A DNA stretch of 64,000 nucleotides from the NCBI GenBank assembly GCA_018672475.1, contig JABHFS010000038.1:1-64000 (forward strand), written 5' to 3'. Below the pieces are notes generated by a model. That model was not told the DNA's origin. It did not search any database and saw only the letters and a list, made by a program, of their open reading frames with translations. The stretch comes from Gemmatimonadota bacterium. GTDB lineage: Bacteria > Latescibacterota > UBA2968 > UBA8231. Shown one piece after another: positions 1 through 10,200 of this stretch. Each line of letters starts with the position of its first letter. Positions within the stretch are counted from its first letter, which is position 1. A program made the translations under genes and the position numbers.

Positions 1-398
1 CCGAGGGTGGTAAAACACCCTTGGCAACCCGAGTATTCGTCCAAAGGTCGGCATCGAGTATCAGCAGCGGCGTGTATGCCGACAAAACCGCCACCGCGCC
101 GGATATAGCGTTCAAAAGCTTCCTCCTGCGGCCTTGTCAGTATATCGCCCGTCGTACTGAGAAAAACCACCGCGCGATATTGCTCCAGTTGCCCGTCGCG
201 AAAAACCGTCGGATCTTCGCTCGCTTCCACGAAAAACTCCCTCTCATCGGCCAACCGGCGAATCGCGGCGATACCGTCGGGGATCGAGGCATGGCGAAAA
301 CCCGCCGTGCGCGAAAAAATCAAGACGCGCACATCGGCTATTTGCGCCAAACTCTCAGAGGCAAAGAATAAAAAGTAAAGCAAAACATAAAATCGCAT
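1..398 (-). CDS. ThuA-like domain protein, partial (C-terminus off window, probable frameshift)
   Basis: The gene reads leftward and runs off the window at base 1. An ATG at 398 gives a signal peptide (MRFYVLLYFLFFASESLAQ), then a ThuA-like (trehalose-utilisation family, class I glutamine amidotransferase fold) segment: VRVLIFSRTAGFRH, VVFLSTTGDILTRPQEEAFE and GGGFVGIHAAADT. After HAAADT the reading frame loses similarity, but the +1 frame continues with YSMPTFGRILGLPRVFYHPR, which resembles the usual D-x-WPWYG-LVG-HPR stretch. A frameshift therefore lies near 52-62; it may be real or a sequencing error. An AAGGAT lies 10-15 bases before the ATG. Family members are secreted or periplasmic and often sit beside sugar-catabolism oxidoreductases, as here. 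The substrate is unknown. Confidence 0.72.
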   Translation of the reverse strand, partial: MRFYVLLYFLFFASESLAQIADVRVLIFSRTAGFRHASIPDGIAAIRRLADEREFFVEASEDPTVFRDGQLEQYRAVVFLSTTGDILTRPQEEAFERYIRRGGGFVGIHAAADTRCRPLDEYSGCQGCFTTL

Positions 399-584
399 AC
401 TTCAACATATCCTTGTCAATTCATGGTAGTTGCAGACCATTTGAATAAACGGCATTGCCCATAAAACGCGATTTGGCCGCGTCTTATTGCGATCCGTCTT
501 TTGCCCGCCGCTATTAGGCGATATCTTAGTCTTAGGTTCTTCGAGTACTACCCGAATCTACACATCGCCCAGAGGATACCTGCA

Positions 585-1430
585 ATGTCAGACCTACAAC
601 TAATTGAACAGTTCAACCGCGACGGCTATATCGCGATCCCCAACGCCTTCAACCCCGACGAAGTCGCCAAAATGCAGAGGGAAGCCGACGCGATGCTCGA
701 ACTGATCATCAACTCGTCGATCGCGCACAGCAGGCGCAGCGGCCGCCTGTCCATCGTCGAATCCGAGCAGGGTGAACAGATGGCCGTCAAGATCCAACCG
801 GTCAATGACCTCTCGCTGTATCTGGCGGCAATATCGGCCGACGAGCGGCTCATCGGCCCCATGCGGACGCTAATGGCCGATGAGCCGATACTTATGGAAG
901 AAAAGCTCAACTACAAACAGCCTCTATCCGAGCCGGTCAGCGGCTTCGATATCAGCGGCCGACGCTCAGACGGTTGGGGCATGCATAGCGACTGGGCGTA
1001 TTACAAGGCGCAAGATTATCCGCAGACGATCATCTCATCAGCGATCTGCCTCGACGACTGCACCGCAGAGAACGGCCCCTTGCACATCTGGCCGGGCACA
1101 CATAAAGAACACCTGCCGCATCAACGATCGGAGCACGGAGGCCTAGTCGTCGAGCCCGGCTCAATCGATTCGGCCGGCGGGAACGACCTGCTGGTGCCGG
1201 CGGGAACGATCCTACTCTTCTCGTCTCTGCTAATCCACAACTCGCGCCCCAATACCTCGGGCAATCCTCGGCGTCTGATGATCTACAGCCATTATCCACA
1301 AACCGCCGATATGGGCATCGACGTGCGCAACGGCCCGTCTAGGCTGCGCGAGGCGCCCTACGAGTGGGAATATATCCGCATGCGGGAACGGGGCGAGGCG
1401 CAGGTCGTCTTCAACGCACCGACACATTAA
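585..1430 (+). CDS. Phytanoyl-CoA dioxygenase (PhyH) family protein
   Basis: A 281-residue non-haem Fe(II)/2-oxoglutarate oxygenase of the PhyH family. The N-terminus LIEQFNRDGYIAIPNAF is the standard PhyH opening. The metal-binding HxD lies in GWGMHSDWAYY and the distal His in LLIHNSRPN, followed by RRLMIYSHY, which carries the 2-oxoglutarate-binding Arg. The start at 585 was chosen over 501 because AGAGGA (571-576) precedes it and homology begins there. It lies 43 bp upstream of a second PhyH gene in the same direction, so the two are probably co-transcribed with the PLP-enzyme and dehydrogenase genes that follow. Family members hydroxylate small molecules; no substrate can be read from the sequence. 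Confidence 0.9.
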   Translation: MSDLQLIEQFNRDGYIAIPNAFNPDEVAKMQREADAMLELIINSSIAHSRRSGRLSIVESEQGEQMAVKIQPVNDLSLYLAAISADERLIGPMRTLMADEPILMEEKLNYKQPLSEPVSGFDISGRRSDGWGMHSDWAYYKAQDYPQTIISSAICLDDCTAENGPLHIWPGTHKEHLPHQRSEHGGLVVEPGSIDSAGGNDLLVPAGTILLFSSLLIHNSRPNTSGNPRRLMIYSHYPQTADMGIDVRNGPSRLREAPYEWEYIRMRERGEAQVVFNAPTH

Positions 1431-1473
1431 AACGATCTGCAAACAAAAAATCCCCTGGGAAGGAATAGCAGCA

Positions 1474-2376
1474 ATGGCCTATACCGATACGAAGTTAATC
1501 GTCGACGAATGCCCCGATACGCTTGGCCCCGAGCATCTCGCGCAGTTTCGCGAAATAGGCTGCGTCGCGTTTGAAAACGCGTTGAGCGCCGATGAAATCA
1601 CCGCCGCCTGCTCGGCGTTGACAGGGATTACATGCCAATTGCTGGAACGCGCGCACCGCGGCGAGGCCGAGCTGCGCGAACGACCGGACGCGAGCAAAAA
1701 TTACGCGGGCATACAAGTGGTCAACCCGGATAGCGGTTTCGGCATCCACTTTGAAGCGGGCATAGACCCCTTGGCGATGCCTGTCGATGAGGCAGAGCTC
1801 AAGTTTAGGAAGCTATTCAATTACCACCGCGAACATCAGACCTTTATCGACCTGACCCAACACCCCAGGATAGCCGGTTTCATCGCCCAACTAATCGGCG
1901 AAGAAGCGATCCTAAAAGCGGAGATGGCGCTGTCAAAACCGCCGCTGATCGGTTCGGAAAAACCCTGGCACCAGGACAACGCCTATTTCAACTGGCTGCC
2001 GCTAGAAAAGGTAGCCACCGCTTGGATCGCCCTCGACGATACCACCATCGACAATGGCTGTATGCACGTCTTGCCGGGCGGCCACCGACTCGGTGCGCTC
2101 AGACACCACCACACCATCGACTGCGAGATCCTGCCCGACCGCATCGACAAGGGCCAAGCCGTTCCCGTGCCGCTTAAAGCCGGCGGCATTATGTTCTTCT
2201 CCGCCATGCTGCCGCACCAGACTCCGCCCAACCGCACAGCGGACCGCCGGCGCGCGTTGCAGTTCCAGTATCGCGGTATCAGCACGCATTCGGTGTCAAA
2301 AGAAGAATTCGGTACCGTCTTCGCCGAAGCCGACGGCACGCCCGCAAGTTGCGCGCTGGCGCATGAAAATGGATGA
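1474..2376 (+). CDS. Phytanoyl-CoA dioxygenase (PhyH) family protein
   Basis: A 300-residue PhyH-family Fe(II)/2-oxoglutarate oxygenase. Metal ligands are visible as HQD in KPWHQDNAYFNW and the distal His in AMLPHQTPPN, followed by RRRALQFQYRG. GGCMHVLPGGH-type spacing (NGCMHVLPGGHR) is typical of the family. AAGGAATA precedes the ATG. Unlike its upstream neighbour it has a long N-terminal helical insert before the core. The stop is a single TGA, after which the same frame stays open for 47 codons into the next gene. Second gene of a likely catabolic operon; substrate unknown. Confidence 0.9.
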   Translation: MAYTDTKLIVDECPDTLGPEHLAQFREIGCVAFENALSADEITAACSALTGITCQLLERAHRGEAELRERPDASKNYAGIQVVNPDSGFGIHFEAGIDPLAMPVDEAELKFRKLFNYHREHQTFIDLTQHPRIAGFIAQLIGEEAILKAEMALSKPPLIGSEKPWHQDNAYFNWLPLEKVATAWIALDDTTIDNGCMHVLPGGHRLGALRHHHTIDCEILPDRIDKGQAVPVPLKAGGIMFFSAMLPHQTPPNRTADRRRALQFQYRGISTHSVSKEEFGTVFAEADGTPASCALAHENG

Positions 2377-2517
2377 CTCGACGAAAAGATACCGCAAGAA
2401 TTCCACGAACAGATACGCCATAGCGACAAAACAGCTCCGAGTGCACAAGACCTGGCACGATCTGAGCCCACTGCCGAATGGATGCGCAACAAGCGCATTA
2501 TCGAAAGGAATATCATT

Positions 2518-4035
2518 ATGACTCCACCCGCTGAAGACGAGAATATATTCCGCTCCATAGGCGTCGAACCCATTATCAATTGCCGCGGGACCTTTACGAT
2601 TATTGGCGGCTCCATCGAACGTCCGGAAGTATTAACGGCGATGAAAGCCGCGTCGAAGCATTTTGTGCAATACGACGAACTCGCCGAAGGAGTCGGCAAA
2701 AGACTGGCTGAAATCACCGGGGCCGAATGGGGCCTGATCCCGGCGGGTTGCGCGGCCGGGCTGAAACACGTCACCGCTGCCTGCGTGACCGGCGGCAACC
2801 CCGAAAAACTCATCCGCATCCCTGACCTGACCGGATTAGACAAAACACAAGTCATCATACCCCGGTCTTCGCGCAACACCTATGACCATGCGGTGCGCAA
2901 TATCGGCATCGAGATCATCATGATCGATACCCCGGAAGAGCTGGAACGAGCCATCAACCCCCGCACGGCTATGATCTATCTGAATTCCGGTGGGGCCTCG
3001 GCAACGGGCCAACCGCTTTCTTTGGAAGCCATCGCCGCTATCGCCAAACCCCACAAGATTCCCATACTGGTCGACGCCGCAGCGGAGAACCTCACCATCC
3101 CACCCGTACACCTAGAGCGCGGCGCCGACGTAGTCGCCTATAGCGGCGGCAAAGCCCTCTGCGGGCCGCAAGGGGCCGGGTTGGTCCTGGGCGACAAGGC
3201 CATTCTCATGTCGGCGTGGCAGGCCAGTTCACCGCACCACGGCCCGAATAGGGACAATAAAATCAGCCGGGAAGAAATCATGGGGATGCTGGCCGCGGTC
3301 GAAGCCTGGACGACTAGGGACCACGACGGCGAATGGCAGACCTGGCTCGCTTATCTGGGCCTTATCACGCAACAGGTGAGCCAGATCGAGGGTATTTCGA
3401 CGCAGGTCGTCGAACCGACCGGAACCTCCAATGTCGCGCCGACGTTGGAGATCAGTTGGGATCCCCTGGCCTTGCATATTACCGGCGAGGAGGTGGCCGA
3501 AAACTTTGCCCGCAATGCACCGCGCATCGCCATCGGTGGCCGTAGCGCCGAGGGCAAGACCAGTATTCACGTGACCCCGAGCCAGATGCAGCCCGGTGAG
3601 GCTGAAATAGTTGCCGAGCGCATTCACGCCTTCCTCAGCGAGACGCGCAGCCCTAAACCGGTCGAAATGGCGGCCGCCGCCGCGGATATCGACGGTCATT
3701 GGGAACTCACCGTCGAATATTTCACCAGCAGCAGCGAGCACCGATTGTTTCTCCAACAAGAGGGCAACTGGGTGCAGGGCATGCACCAAAGCGACTTTTC
3801 CAACCAGCAGATCAACGGCACCGTCGAAGGCAGCCAGGTCAAGTTGCAAAGCGTCGCGCAGCATACCGCGGACGGGGTGCCCTTCTTGTTTTCAGGTGAA
3901 ATCAACCAGGACGAAATGGCGGGCTCTATCCATCTCGGAGAATACTTGACCGCACGATTCACCGCGCGGCGAGCCCATTATAACACCGTGCACCGGTCCG
4001 TCGAAATTCCCGGCGGTCCACCGTTGGCCACCTAG
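2518..4035 (+). CDS. SelA-like PLP-dependent enzyme with C-terminal beta-rich domain
   Basis: A 505-residue fold-type I PLP protein of the SelA-like group, whose known members include selenocysteine synthase and lyases or ammonia lyases acting on amino sugar acids. The N-terminus IGVEPIINCRGTFT is diagnostic. The PLP lysine is in AYSGGKALCGPQGAG and the cofactor Asp in ILVDAAAE. Residues about 1-385 cover this fold. The last roughly 120 residues (from DIDGHWELTVEY) form a separate lipocalin-like beta-rich module not present in classical SelA. The ATG at 2518 is preferred to 2482 because AAAGGA (2504-2509) fits it. Its neighbours (PhyH, Gfo/Idh) point to catabolism of a modified sugar or amino acid, not selenocysteine synthesis. 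Confidence 0.85.
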   Translation: MTPPAEDENIFRSIGVEPIINCRGTFTIIGGSIERPEVLTAMKAASKHFVQYDELAEGVGKRLAEITGAEWGLIPAGCAAGLKHVTAACVTGGNPEKLIRIPDLTGLDKTQVIIPRSSRNTYDHAVRNIGIEIIMIDTPEELERAINPRTAMIYLNSGGASATGQPLSLEAIAAIAKPHKIPILVDAAAENLTIPPVHLERGADVVAYSGGKALCGPQGAGLVLGDKAILMSAWQASSPHHGPNRDNKISREEIMGMLAAVEAWTTRDHDGEWQTWLAYLGLITQQVSQIEGISTQVVEPTGTSNVAPTLEISWDPLALHITGEEVAENFARNAPRIAIGGRSAEGKTSIHVTPSQMQPGEAEIVAERIHAFLSETRSPKPVEMAAAAADIDGHWELTVEYFTSSSEHRLFLQQEGNWVQGMHQSDFSNQQINGTVEGSQVKLQSVAQHTADGVPFLFSGEINQDEMAGSIHLGEYLTARFTARRAHYNTVHRSVEIPGGPPLAT

Positions 4036-4086
4036 CCTGTAAGGAAACACAATCAACCATTTCACCTATCTGCCGAGAGACAACAA

Positions 4087-5154
4087 ATGAGTCGTATTCG
4101 CTTTGGCATCGTCGGTGCCGGATGGCGCGCCGAGTTTTTCCTGCGCATCGCCGCGGCGGCCCCCGAACACTTCGAGATGCCGGTCGTAGTTGCCCGCAAT
4201 CCCGAAAAAGCCAAGCGCTTCGCCGATCTGTGGGCCTGTGCAATAGTCGCAACGACAGACGAAATGCTCGCCGGTCGCCCACTCGATTTCGCAGTGACCT
4301 CCGTCTCCTGGGCCGCCAACCCGGAGATCGTCAAAAATCTGGTGCGCCGCGGCGTACCCGTGCTTTGCGAAACGCCACCCGCCCCGGACCTAAACGCGAT
4401 GATCGAGCTGTGGCAATACGTGGAGGAACACAAAGGGCAGGTCTGCGTGGCCGAGCAATATTTTCTCCAGCCCTACTTCACCGCCGTGCGCGAGATAATC
4501 GAATCGGGTAAACTGGGCAAGATCAGCCAGGCACAAGTTTCGGCAGCGCACGGCTACCACGGCATGAGCCTGATGCGCAAGCTATTAGGCATCGGCTATG
4601 AAAACGCGACGATCGCCGCCCGTTCTTTCACCGCGCCCCTGGTCAAAGGCCCCGACAGGAACGGCCCACCCACCGAGGAAGCCGTCGCCGACTGCAAGCA
4701 GGCTTTTTTCTGGCTGGACTTCGACGGCCGATTGGGCTTTATGGATTTCTGCGGCGAGCAATATTTCAACTGGGTGCGCAACAACCGCGTACTGGTGCGC
4801 GGCGAGCGCGGCGAAATTGTCAATAACCAGATCACATATCTGCAAGATGTTCGCACGCCGATCTACCTGGATTTGCTGCGCCACAGCGCCGGGGGCCCCG
4901 GCAACCTAGAAGGCAATCACTTAAAAGGCATACAACTCGGCCAGCAAATGGTCTATACCAACCCATTGGCACCGGCCGCGCTCAGCGACGACGAAATCGC
5001 CATCGGCGACCTGATGTTACGCATGGCGCGCAGCGAAACGCCCTATCCGCTGGCCGAAGCCTGTCAAGACCACTATCTCGGTTTGATGTGCGAACAGGCG
5101 TTGAACAGCGGTGAAGAGGTGCGCACGCAAACACAGCCCTGGTCCACGCAATAG
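4087..5154 (+). CDS. Gfo/Idh/MocA family NAD(P)-dependent oxidoreductase
   Basis: A 355-residue sugar or inositol-type dehydrogenase. Residues about 1-120 are a Rossmann domain with FGIVGAGWRAEFFLRIA. The motif ending CETPPAPD corresponds to the family's E-K-P segment, but the usual Lys is replaced by Thr/Pro (ETPPA), so catalytic competence is uncertain. The central and C-terminal portions contain the family's beta-sheet substrate domain (AEQYFLQPYF, GFMDFCGEQYF). It follows the SelA-like gene by 51 bp. The stop codon TAG overlaps the GTG start of the next gene by one base, which supports co-transcription. Confidence 0.88.
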   Translation: MSRIRFGIVGAGWRAEFFLRIAAAAPEHFEMPVVVARNPEKAKRFADLWACAIVATTDEMLAGRPLDFAVTSVSWAANPEIVKNLVRRGVPVLCETPPAPDLNAMIELWQYVEEHKGQVCVAEQYFLQPYFTAVREIIESGKLGKISQAQVSAAHGYHGMSLMRKLLGIGYENATIAARSFTAPLVKGPDRNGPPTEEAVADCKQAFFWLDFDGRLGFMDFCGEQYFNWVRNNRVLVRGERGEIVNNQITYLQDVRTPIYLDLLRHSAGGPGNLEGNHLKGIQLGQQMVYTNPLAPAALSDDEIAIGDLMLRMARSETPYPLAEACQDHYLGLMCEQALNSGEEVRTQTQPWSTQ

Positions 5155-6737
5155 TGCATCGACGGTTGTCCGGCTCGCAAAAATACCTGGTGGCCATCGG
5201 TCTTTTGAGCCTATTGCTGGTCATCGCCCGCTTTGACGAATTCGCCGTCGGCTCGATGGCCGACGACGCCGTCTACGCCGAATTGGCCCGATCGATCAGC
5301 GAAGGACGAGGGCCCGTATTACACGTCGGCCCCGACGAATATTTGATTGCTCCTATCACCCAGCCGAGCGGCTATCCGCTATTGATAAGTCCGGTCGCCT
5401 ATCTCTTCCCCGCTTCGCTAACGGCCCTCAAGCTCTGCTCGACCCTGTTCTTCTTTTTGCTGCTATTCGTCCTGCACGCGCTGCTCAAACCCGTCACCGA
5501 ACCCAACCAGCGCCTGGTCCTACTAGCCTTGCTCGCGCTAAACCCCTGGACCATCGCCTACACCAACCGGGTCTTCAGCGAAACGGCTTACACACTCGTC
5601 TCGCTGACCGCCGTCCTGCTCTATGATCGCTGGCTGCGCGGGAAGAAAATTTTCGGCCTCAATCTAGCCGGAATGGCCTTCTGTCTGGCGTTCGGCACGG
5701 CGATCCGCTCGATCGGCTTTGCACTCTTGCTCGCGGTGCCCCTGCATCTGATCTATCGACGCCAATGGCGGCGGCTCGGGGCGTGGATCCCCTGTCAGAT
5801 CGTCTTCGCGGTACTGCTCACCGGCTTCGCCCGATCCGGCGGCGGGAGCATGGTGCCCGCATCCTATCTCGACCAGATCATCGGCTTTGACTTTGCGCTC
5901 TTCGACCGGTTCGCGTTTATGGCCTGGACCCTCTTTTATTATTTGCCGGAACTCGCCGCGCTGACCCTGCCGCTCTTCGGCCAAGCAGTCCAGACACTTG
6001 CTGGGCAACAGGGCCTCGGTGGGCTCTACGCCCTTATCGTCTGGGCCTTAGGCGGCAGCCTTTTACTGCTTGCGCTCGGCGGTATCCTGTATCCTCGTTG
6101 GCGCGGCGAACCCGGTCTGCAACTTTTATACGTATATCAATTGGTCTTTCTCGGCGTGCTCTGCAACTGGACCTTCATCCCCGTCGACCGCCCCGGCGGC
6201 TGGGTCGAGTTGCGGCTCTTGTTGCCGCTCTTGCCGGTATTTTACCTCTTCGCGCTCGGTGGTTTGCAAACGCTCGGCGCGCAGCGGCCGATAAAAAACC
6301 TCAAACCCACACATATCCCACTGCTGCTTTTGGCCTTGGCCCTGCCGATGTCGCTCATCCACAACGCCTACCGCATCAAAGTGCCCTTCCGCCAAGCCCG
6401 CCAAGCCGAGGGCCGCGGCTTTATCGACTTCTCCGTCGGCAGCCAATACCTAAAGGATCACGCCGGGCCACGGGATATCATCATGACCTCCAGCCCACTC
6501 GAACGCCATATCCACCACAATCGCCCGACCGTCGGCTATGGCGATTTCTCCACGATCAACAAACACCAGGCACAATATGTCTTTATCGGTCCTGACGACC
6601 CCAATACCCCCAACAGCCTAGACCCGACCAGCGCGCACGCTTTAGCACAGATTCAAGCGCACCCCAACCGCTTTCAGCTAGTCCGTGCCGATTCGACAAA
6701 GAGTTGGTACATTTACCGGGTTTCCTCTGGTAATTAA
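5154..6737 (+). CDS. GT39-like integral membrane glycosyltransferase
   Basis: A 527-residue polytopic membrane protein with about 10-12 hydrophobic segments. The first extracytoplasmic loop carries MADDAVYAELARSI, the acidic pair plus Tyr seen in ArnT/PMT-type (GT39, GT-C fold) transferases, followed by ITQPSGYPLL as in the family's P-x-G-YP motif. Such enzymes move a sugar from a polyprenyl-phosphate donor to lipid or protein acceptors on the periplasmic side. It starts at GTG overlapping the stop of the dehydrogenase gene. Its acceptor is unknown, and the soluble C-terminal region (RDIIMTSSPLERHIHH onward) probably sits in the periplasm. Confidence 0.8.
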   Translation: MHRRLSGSQKYLVAIGLLSLLLVIARFDEFAVGSMADDAVYAELARSISEGRGPVLHVGPDEYLIAPITQPSGYPLLISPVAYLFPASLTALKLCSTLFFFLLLFVLHALLKPVTEPNQRLVLLALLALNPWTIAYTNRVFSETAYTLVSLTAVLLYDRWLRGKKIFGLNLAGMAFCLAFGTAIRSIGFALLLAVPLHLIYRRQWRRLGAWIPCQIVFAVLLTGFARSGGGSMVPASYLDQIIGFDFALFDRFAFMAWTLFYYLPELAALTLPLFGQAVQTLAGQQGLGGLYALIVWALGGSLLLLALGGILYPRWRGEPGLQLLYVYQLVFLGVLCNWTFIPVDRPGGWVELRLLLPLLPVFYLFALGGLQTLGAQRPIKNLKPTHIPLLLLALALPMSLIHNAYRIKVPFRQARQAEGRGFIDFSVGSQYLKDHAGPRDIIMTSSPLERHIHHNRPTVGYGDFSTINKHQAQYVFIGPDDPNTPNSLDPTSAHALAQIQAHPNRFQLVRADSTKSWYIYRVSSGN

Positions 6738-6857
6738 AATCAAGCCGCCCATTGATTTTGTGCACTTCTTACCAGACCTTATATATTGAACTATGGTGAA
6801 AAAGAATAAATCACCTCTCTTTGCAAACGGCCTGCGGGTCGTTTTTATGTTTATGAC

Positions 6858-7142
6858 ATGAGCGTTGATCTTCGCCAAATCACCTGGATGCGTGCCCAAT
6901 GGAAGCGTTTTCGCCGCATTCTCTGGGGGTGTAGCGGTGCGGCTTGGTTATTGTGCTGTGCTGGTATTATCTTCGTCGGACCAAAGCAACTTCCGGTATT
7001 AATTGCACTGGCGTTCATGTTCTTGATCGTCACCGGAGTCTTTATTTATCTCTTTTACGTCTCGCGCCGGGAAAGCAAGAATCTCGAGCGTCAAGCCATC
7101 GCCATTCGCACCGCACTGGCAGAGGGAAATCCGGCCGAATAG
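6858..7142 (+). CDS. Small two-helix membrane protein of unknown function
   Basis: 94 residues with a basic N-terminus (MRAQWKRFRRILWG) and two hydrophobic segments, about residues 25-44 (GAAWLLCCAGIIFVG) and 48-68 (VLIALAFMFLIVTGVFIYLF), then a charged helix SRRESKNLERQAIAIRTAL. I recognise no family. It stands alone between the membrane transferase and mfd, with its own 120 bp upstream gap. Predicted topology is both ends in the cytoplasm. Confidence 0.6.
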   Translation: MSVDLRQITWMRAQWKRFRRILWGCSGAAWLLCCAGIIFVGPKQLPVLIALAFMFLIVTGVFIYLFYVSRRESKNLERQAIAIRTALAEGNPAE

Positions 7143-7272
7143 GCCGAAGGCAGTTCGTGAAAATCCAATGCAGTTTCTTGACAGAAAGTATTGGTTAATC
7201 TTATCTTACGTAGATTAATAACGATCTTTTTCGCTCGATAAATTTCCTCGCCATACCCTTGTAGAGACCAGG

Positions 7273-10200
7273 ATGGATCCCGCCCATTCGCTCGACGACA
7301 TAACGCGCCTGACGGCGCAGACGGATAGCTTCAAAGACGTCATCACCCGGCTTGCAAACGGGCAGGAACAGATCCTACTGCACGGACTGCCCTCCACCCT
7401 CGCCGCCTTTTTAGCCATACACGTCCGTCACACCCTAGACCGCACAGTGCTAGTCGTCGCCGCCAACGAAGACCGCGCCGAGCAATGGCGCGACGATCTA
7501 CAGGCGATTGCCGGTGAGGAAATCGTCTGTTATTTCCCGACTTGGGACGTCGAACTCTACGACCGCCGGTCCCCCGACAATGAAATCACCGGTCTGCGCA
7601 TCGAGGCCGCCTCCCGCCTGATGCGCGGCGAACCGACCATCGTCGTCGCGCCTGCCCAGGCCCTATTGCTACCGCTGATACCGCCGCACGCCCTCGAACT
7701 GGGTTCCCTCTCGTTCAAAATCGGCGAAGAACAGGAACCCGACGCGCTCTGTTCGCATCTGATCGACTGCGGTTTCGAGCGCGTACCGGCCATCGACGGC
7801 ATCGGGCAGTTCAGCTTGCGCGGCGGTATCCTCGACGTCTACCCCTTCGGGGTCGAACACCCCTATCGCATCGAATTCTTCGGCGACGAGATCGAATCGA
7901 TCCGCCGCTTTAATGTCAACACACAGCGCTCGCTCAGCAGTTGCGAAGAAGCCTGGGTGCTACCGGCGCGCGAAGTCATCTTGGGTTCACCCTTTTACGA
8001 GGACTATCTGCAGCGCATAGAGGCCGCCGACGCCGGTGAAGCACTGTCGCCGCTGCGCGACCAGCTTGAATTGGGCGAGTCACTCGAAGGCATCGAATCC
8101 TATTCAGCCCTGCTCTACGGCCGCGACAACGGGCTCTTCGAATACCTCGAAAAACCCCTGATCTTCCTCGAAGAGGACCACGAGATCGCCGAAGAGCTCG
8201 ACAAGGTACTGGCCCGCCCTAACAAGGAATACGAACGCCACCAAGAGCGCGGCACGCACTTCCCGCCCGACCAACTGTTGCGCAACCAAGAGTGGCTCTC
8301 CGCACAACTGGGCACGCACACCCGGCTCGAACCCGCGCCGCTCGGTCGCCTCGAAGAAGCCGTGCGCTTCGACGCCAAGGAGCCGCGCGTATTTGAGGGC
8401 GAGCTGCCCCTTTTGCGGCAGGAGATCGAACGGCTGTCGGACGAGTTTTACGCCATCCACATCCGCTGCGAGACCAAGGGGCAGACCGAACGCCTGCAGG
8501 AGATCTTCGAGGAGTGGCCCGACGTGCGCTTCGGGCTCGGCTCGCTGCACCGCGGCTTCACCTTTCCGCAGGCGAAACTCGCGGTGCTCAACGACCACGA
8601 GATTTTCAGCCGCCAGAAACGCCGCTACCGCTACCGCCGGTTCCGCCAGGCCGCCGCCATCTCCAACTACGGCGCCCTCCAGCGCGGCGACTTCGTCGTG
8701 CACATCGACCACGGCATCGGCCGCTACGGCGGTATCCGCCGCCTGTCCATCGGCGGCCGCGACCACGACTGCCTGACCGTCACCTACCAGGGCCAGGACA
8801 AACTCTTCATCCCCGTCGAACAACTCGATCGCCTGCGCAAATACTCCTCCTCCGAGGGTGAAGCGCCGCTACTCAGCAAGTTGGGCGGCACCGCCTGGGA
8901 AAAGCTCAAGGAGCGCACGCGCGAAGAGATCTTCAAGATGGCCAGCGAGTTGATGCAACTCTACGCCGAGCGCAAGGCCAGGCCGGGCGTCAGCTTCTCG
9001 GCCGACGGCCCGATGCACCGCGAGATGGAAGCCGCCTTCCCCTTCCAGGAAACGCCGGACCAGTTGCGGACAATGGACGAGGTCAAACAGGACATGGAAT
9101 CGCCGCACCCGATGGACCGCCTAGTCTGCGGCGATGTCGGCTACGGCAAGACCGAGGTCGCCGTGCGTGCCGCTTTCAAGTCCGTCTTCGACAACCGCCA
9201 GGTCGCCGTACTAGTGCCCACGACTATCCTCGCCGAACAGCACTACCAGACCTTCTCCGAACGCATGTCGCACACCCCGACGCGCGTTGAGGTACTCAGC
9301 CGCTTCCGCACCCCGAAAGAGCAGAAAAAGGTCCTTGAAGACGTCAAAAGCGGCAAGGTCGATGTGCTCGTCGGCACCCACCGTATCCTCTCCAAGGACA
9401 TCCGCTTCCGCGACCTCGGGCTGATGGTCGTCGACGAGGAACAACGCTTCGGCGTCAAGCACAAGGAGCGGCTCAAACAGCTCAAGCGCATGGTCGACGT
9501 GCTGACTCTGACCGCGACGCCGATCCCGCGCACATTGCACATGTCGATGATGGGCGCACGCGATATGTCGGTGATCAACACTCCGCCGCAGGACCGCCTG
9601 CCGATCCACACCGAGATCCTCGCCTTTGACGAGACGCGCATCGCCGAGGCGATCTACCGCGAAGTCGAACGCGGCGGCCAAGTCTACTTCGTGCACAACC
9701 GGGTGCAATCGATCCACCGGCTCAAGGACTACCTGCAGGACCTGTTGCCCCAGGTGCGCTTCGCCGTCGCGCACGGCCAGATGCCACCTAGACAGCTCGA
9801 AAAGATCATGTTCGACTTCATGGAAGGGAAATACGACTGCCTGGTCTGTACCATGATCATTGAGTCGGGCATTGACATCGCCTCAGTCAACACCATCCTG
9901 GTCAACCGCGCCGACACCCTGGGCCTTTCCCAGCTCTACCAAATCCGTGGCCGGGTCGGCCGCTCCAGCGAACGGGCCTACGCCTACCTGCTGGTGCCCA
10001 AGGGCAAGACGCTGACTAAGAAGAGCCGCATGCGCCTGCGGGCGATAGAAGAATTCGCCGAACTCGGCTCGGGTTTCAACATCGCCATGCGCGACCTCGA
10101 GATCCGCGGTGCCGGCAACCTGGTCGGGGCGCAACAACACGGTTTTATCGCCGCCGTCGGTTTCGACCTCTACTGCCGTCTGCTCGACGAGGCGATGCGC

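Noticed and set aside
21..371. 116-codon open frame on the + strand
   Set aside because: It lies opposite the ThuA-like gene, whose minus-strand product has clear family motifs and a signal peptide.
1292..1300. TTATCCACA, a perfect DnaA-box-like 9-mer
   Set aside because: Single copy inside a PhyH coding region, with no cluster, and far from the skew change.
1983..2879. 298-codon minus-strand open frame
   Set aside because: Shadow of two well-supported + strand genes (PhyH and PLP enzyme); its translation is Ser/Arg-rich and matches nothing.
8104..8823. 239-codon minus-strand open frame opposite mfd
   Set aside because: Mfd is intact across this region; the opposite frame is a codon-bias shadow (Val/Ala-rich).
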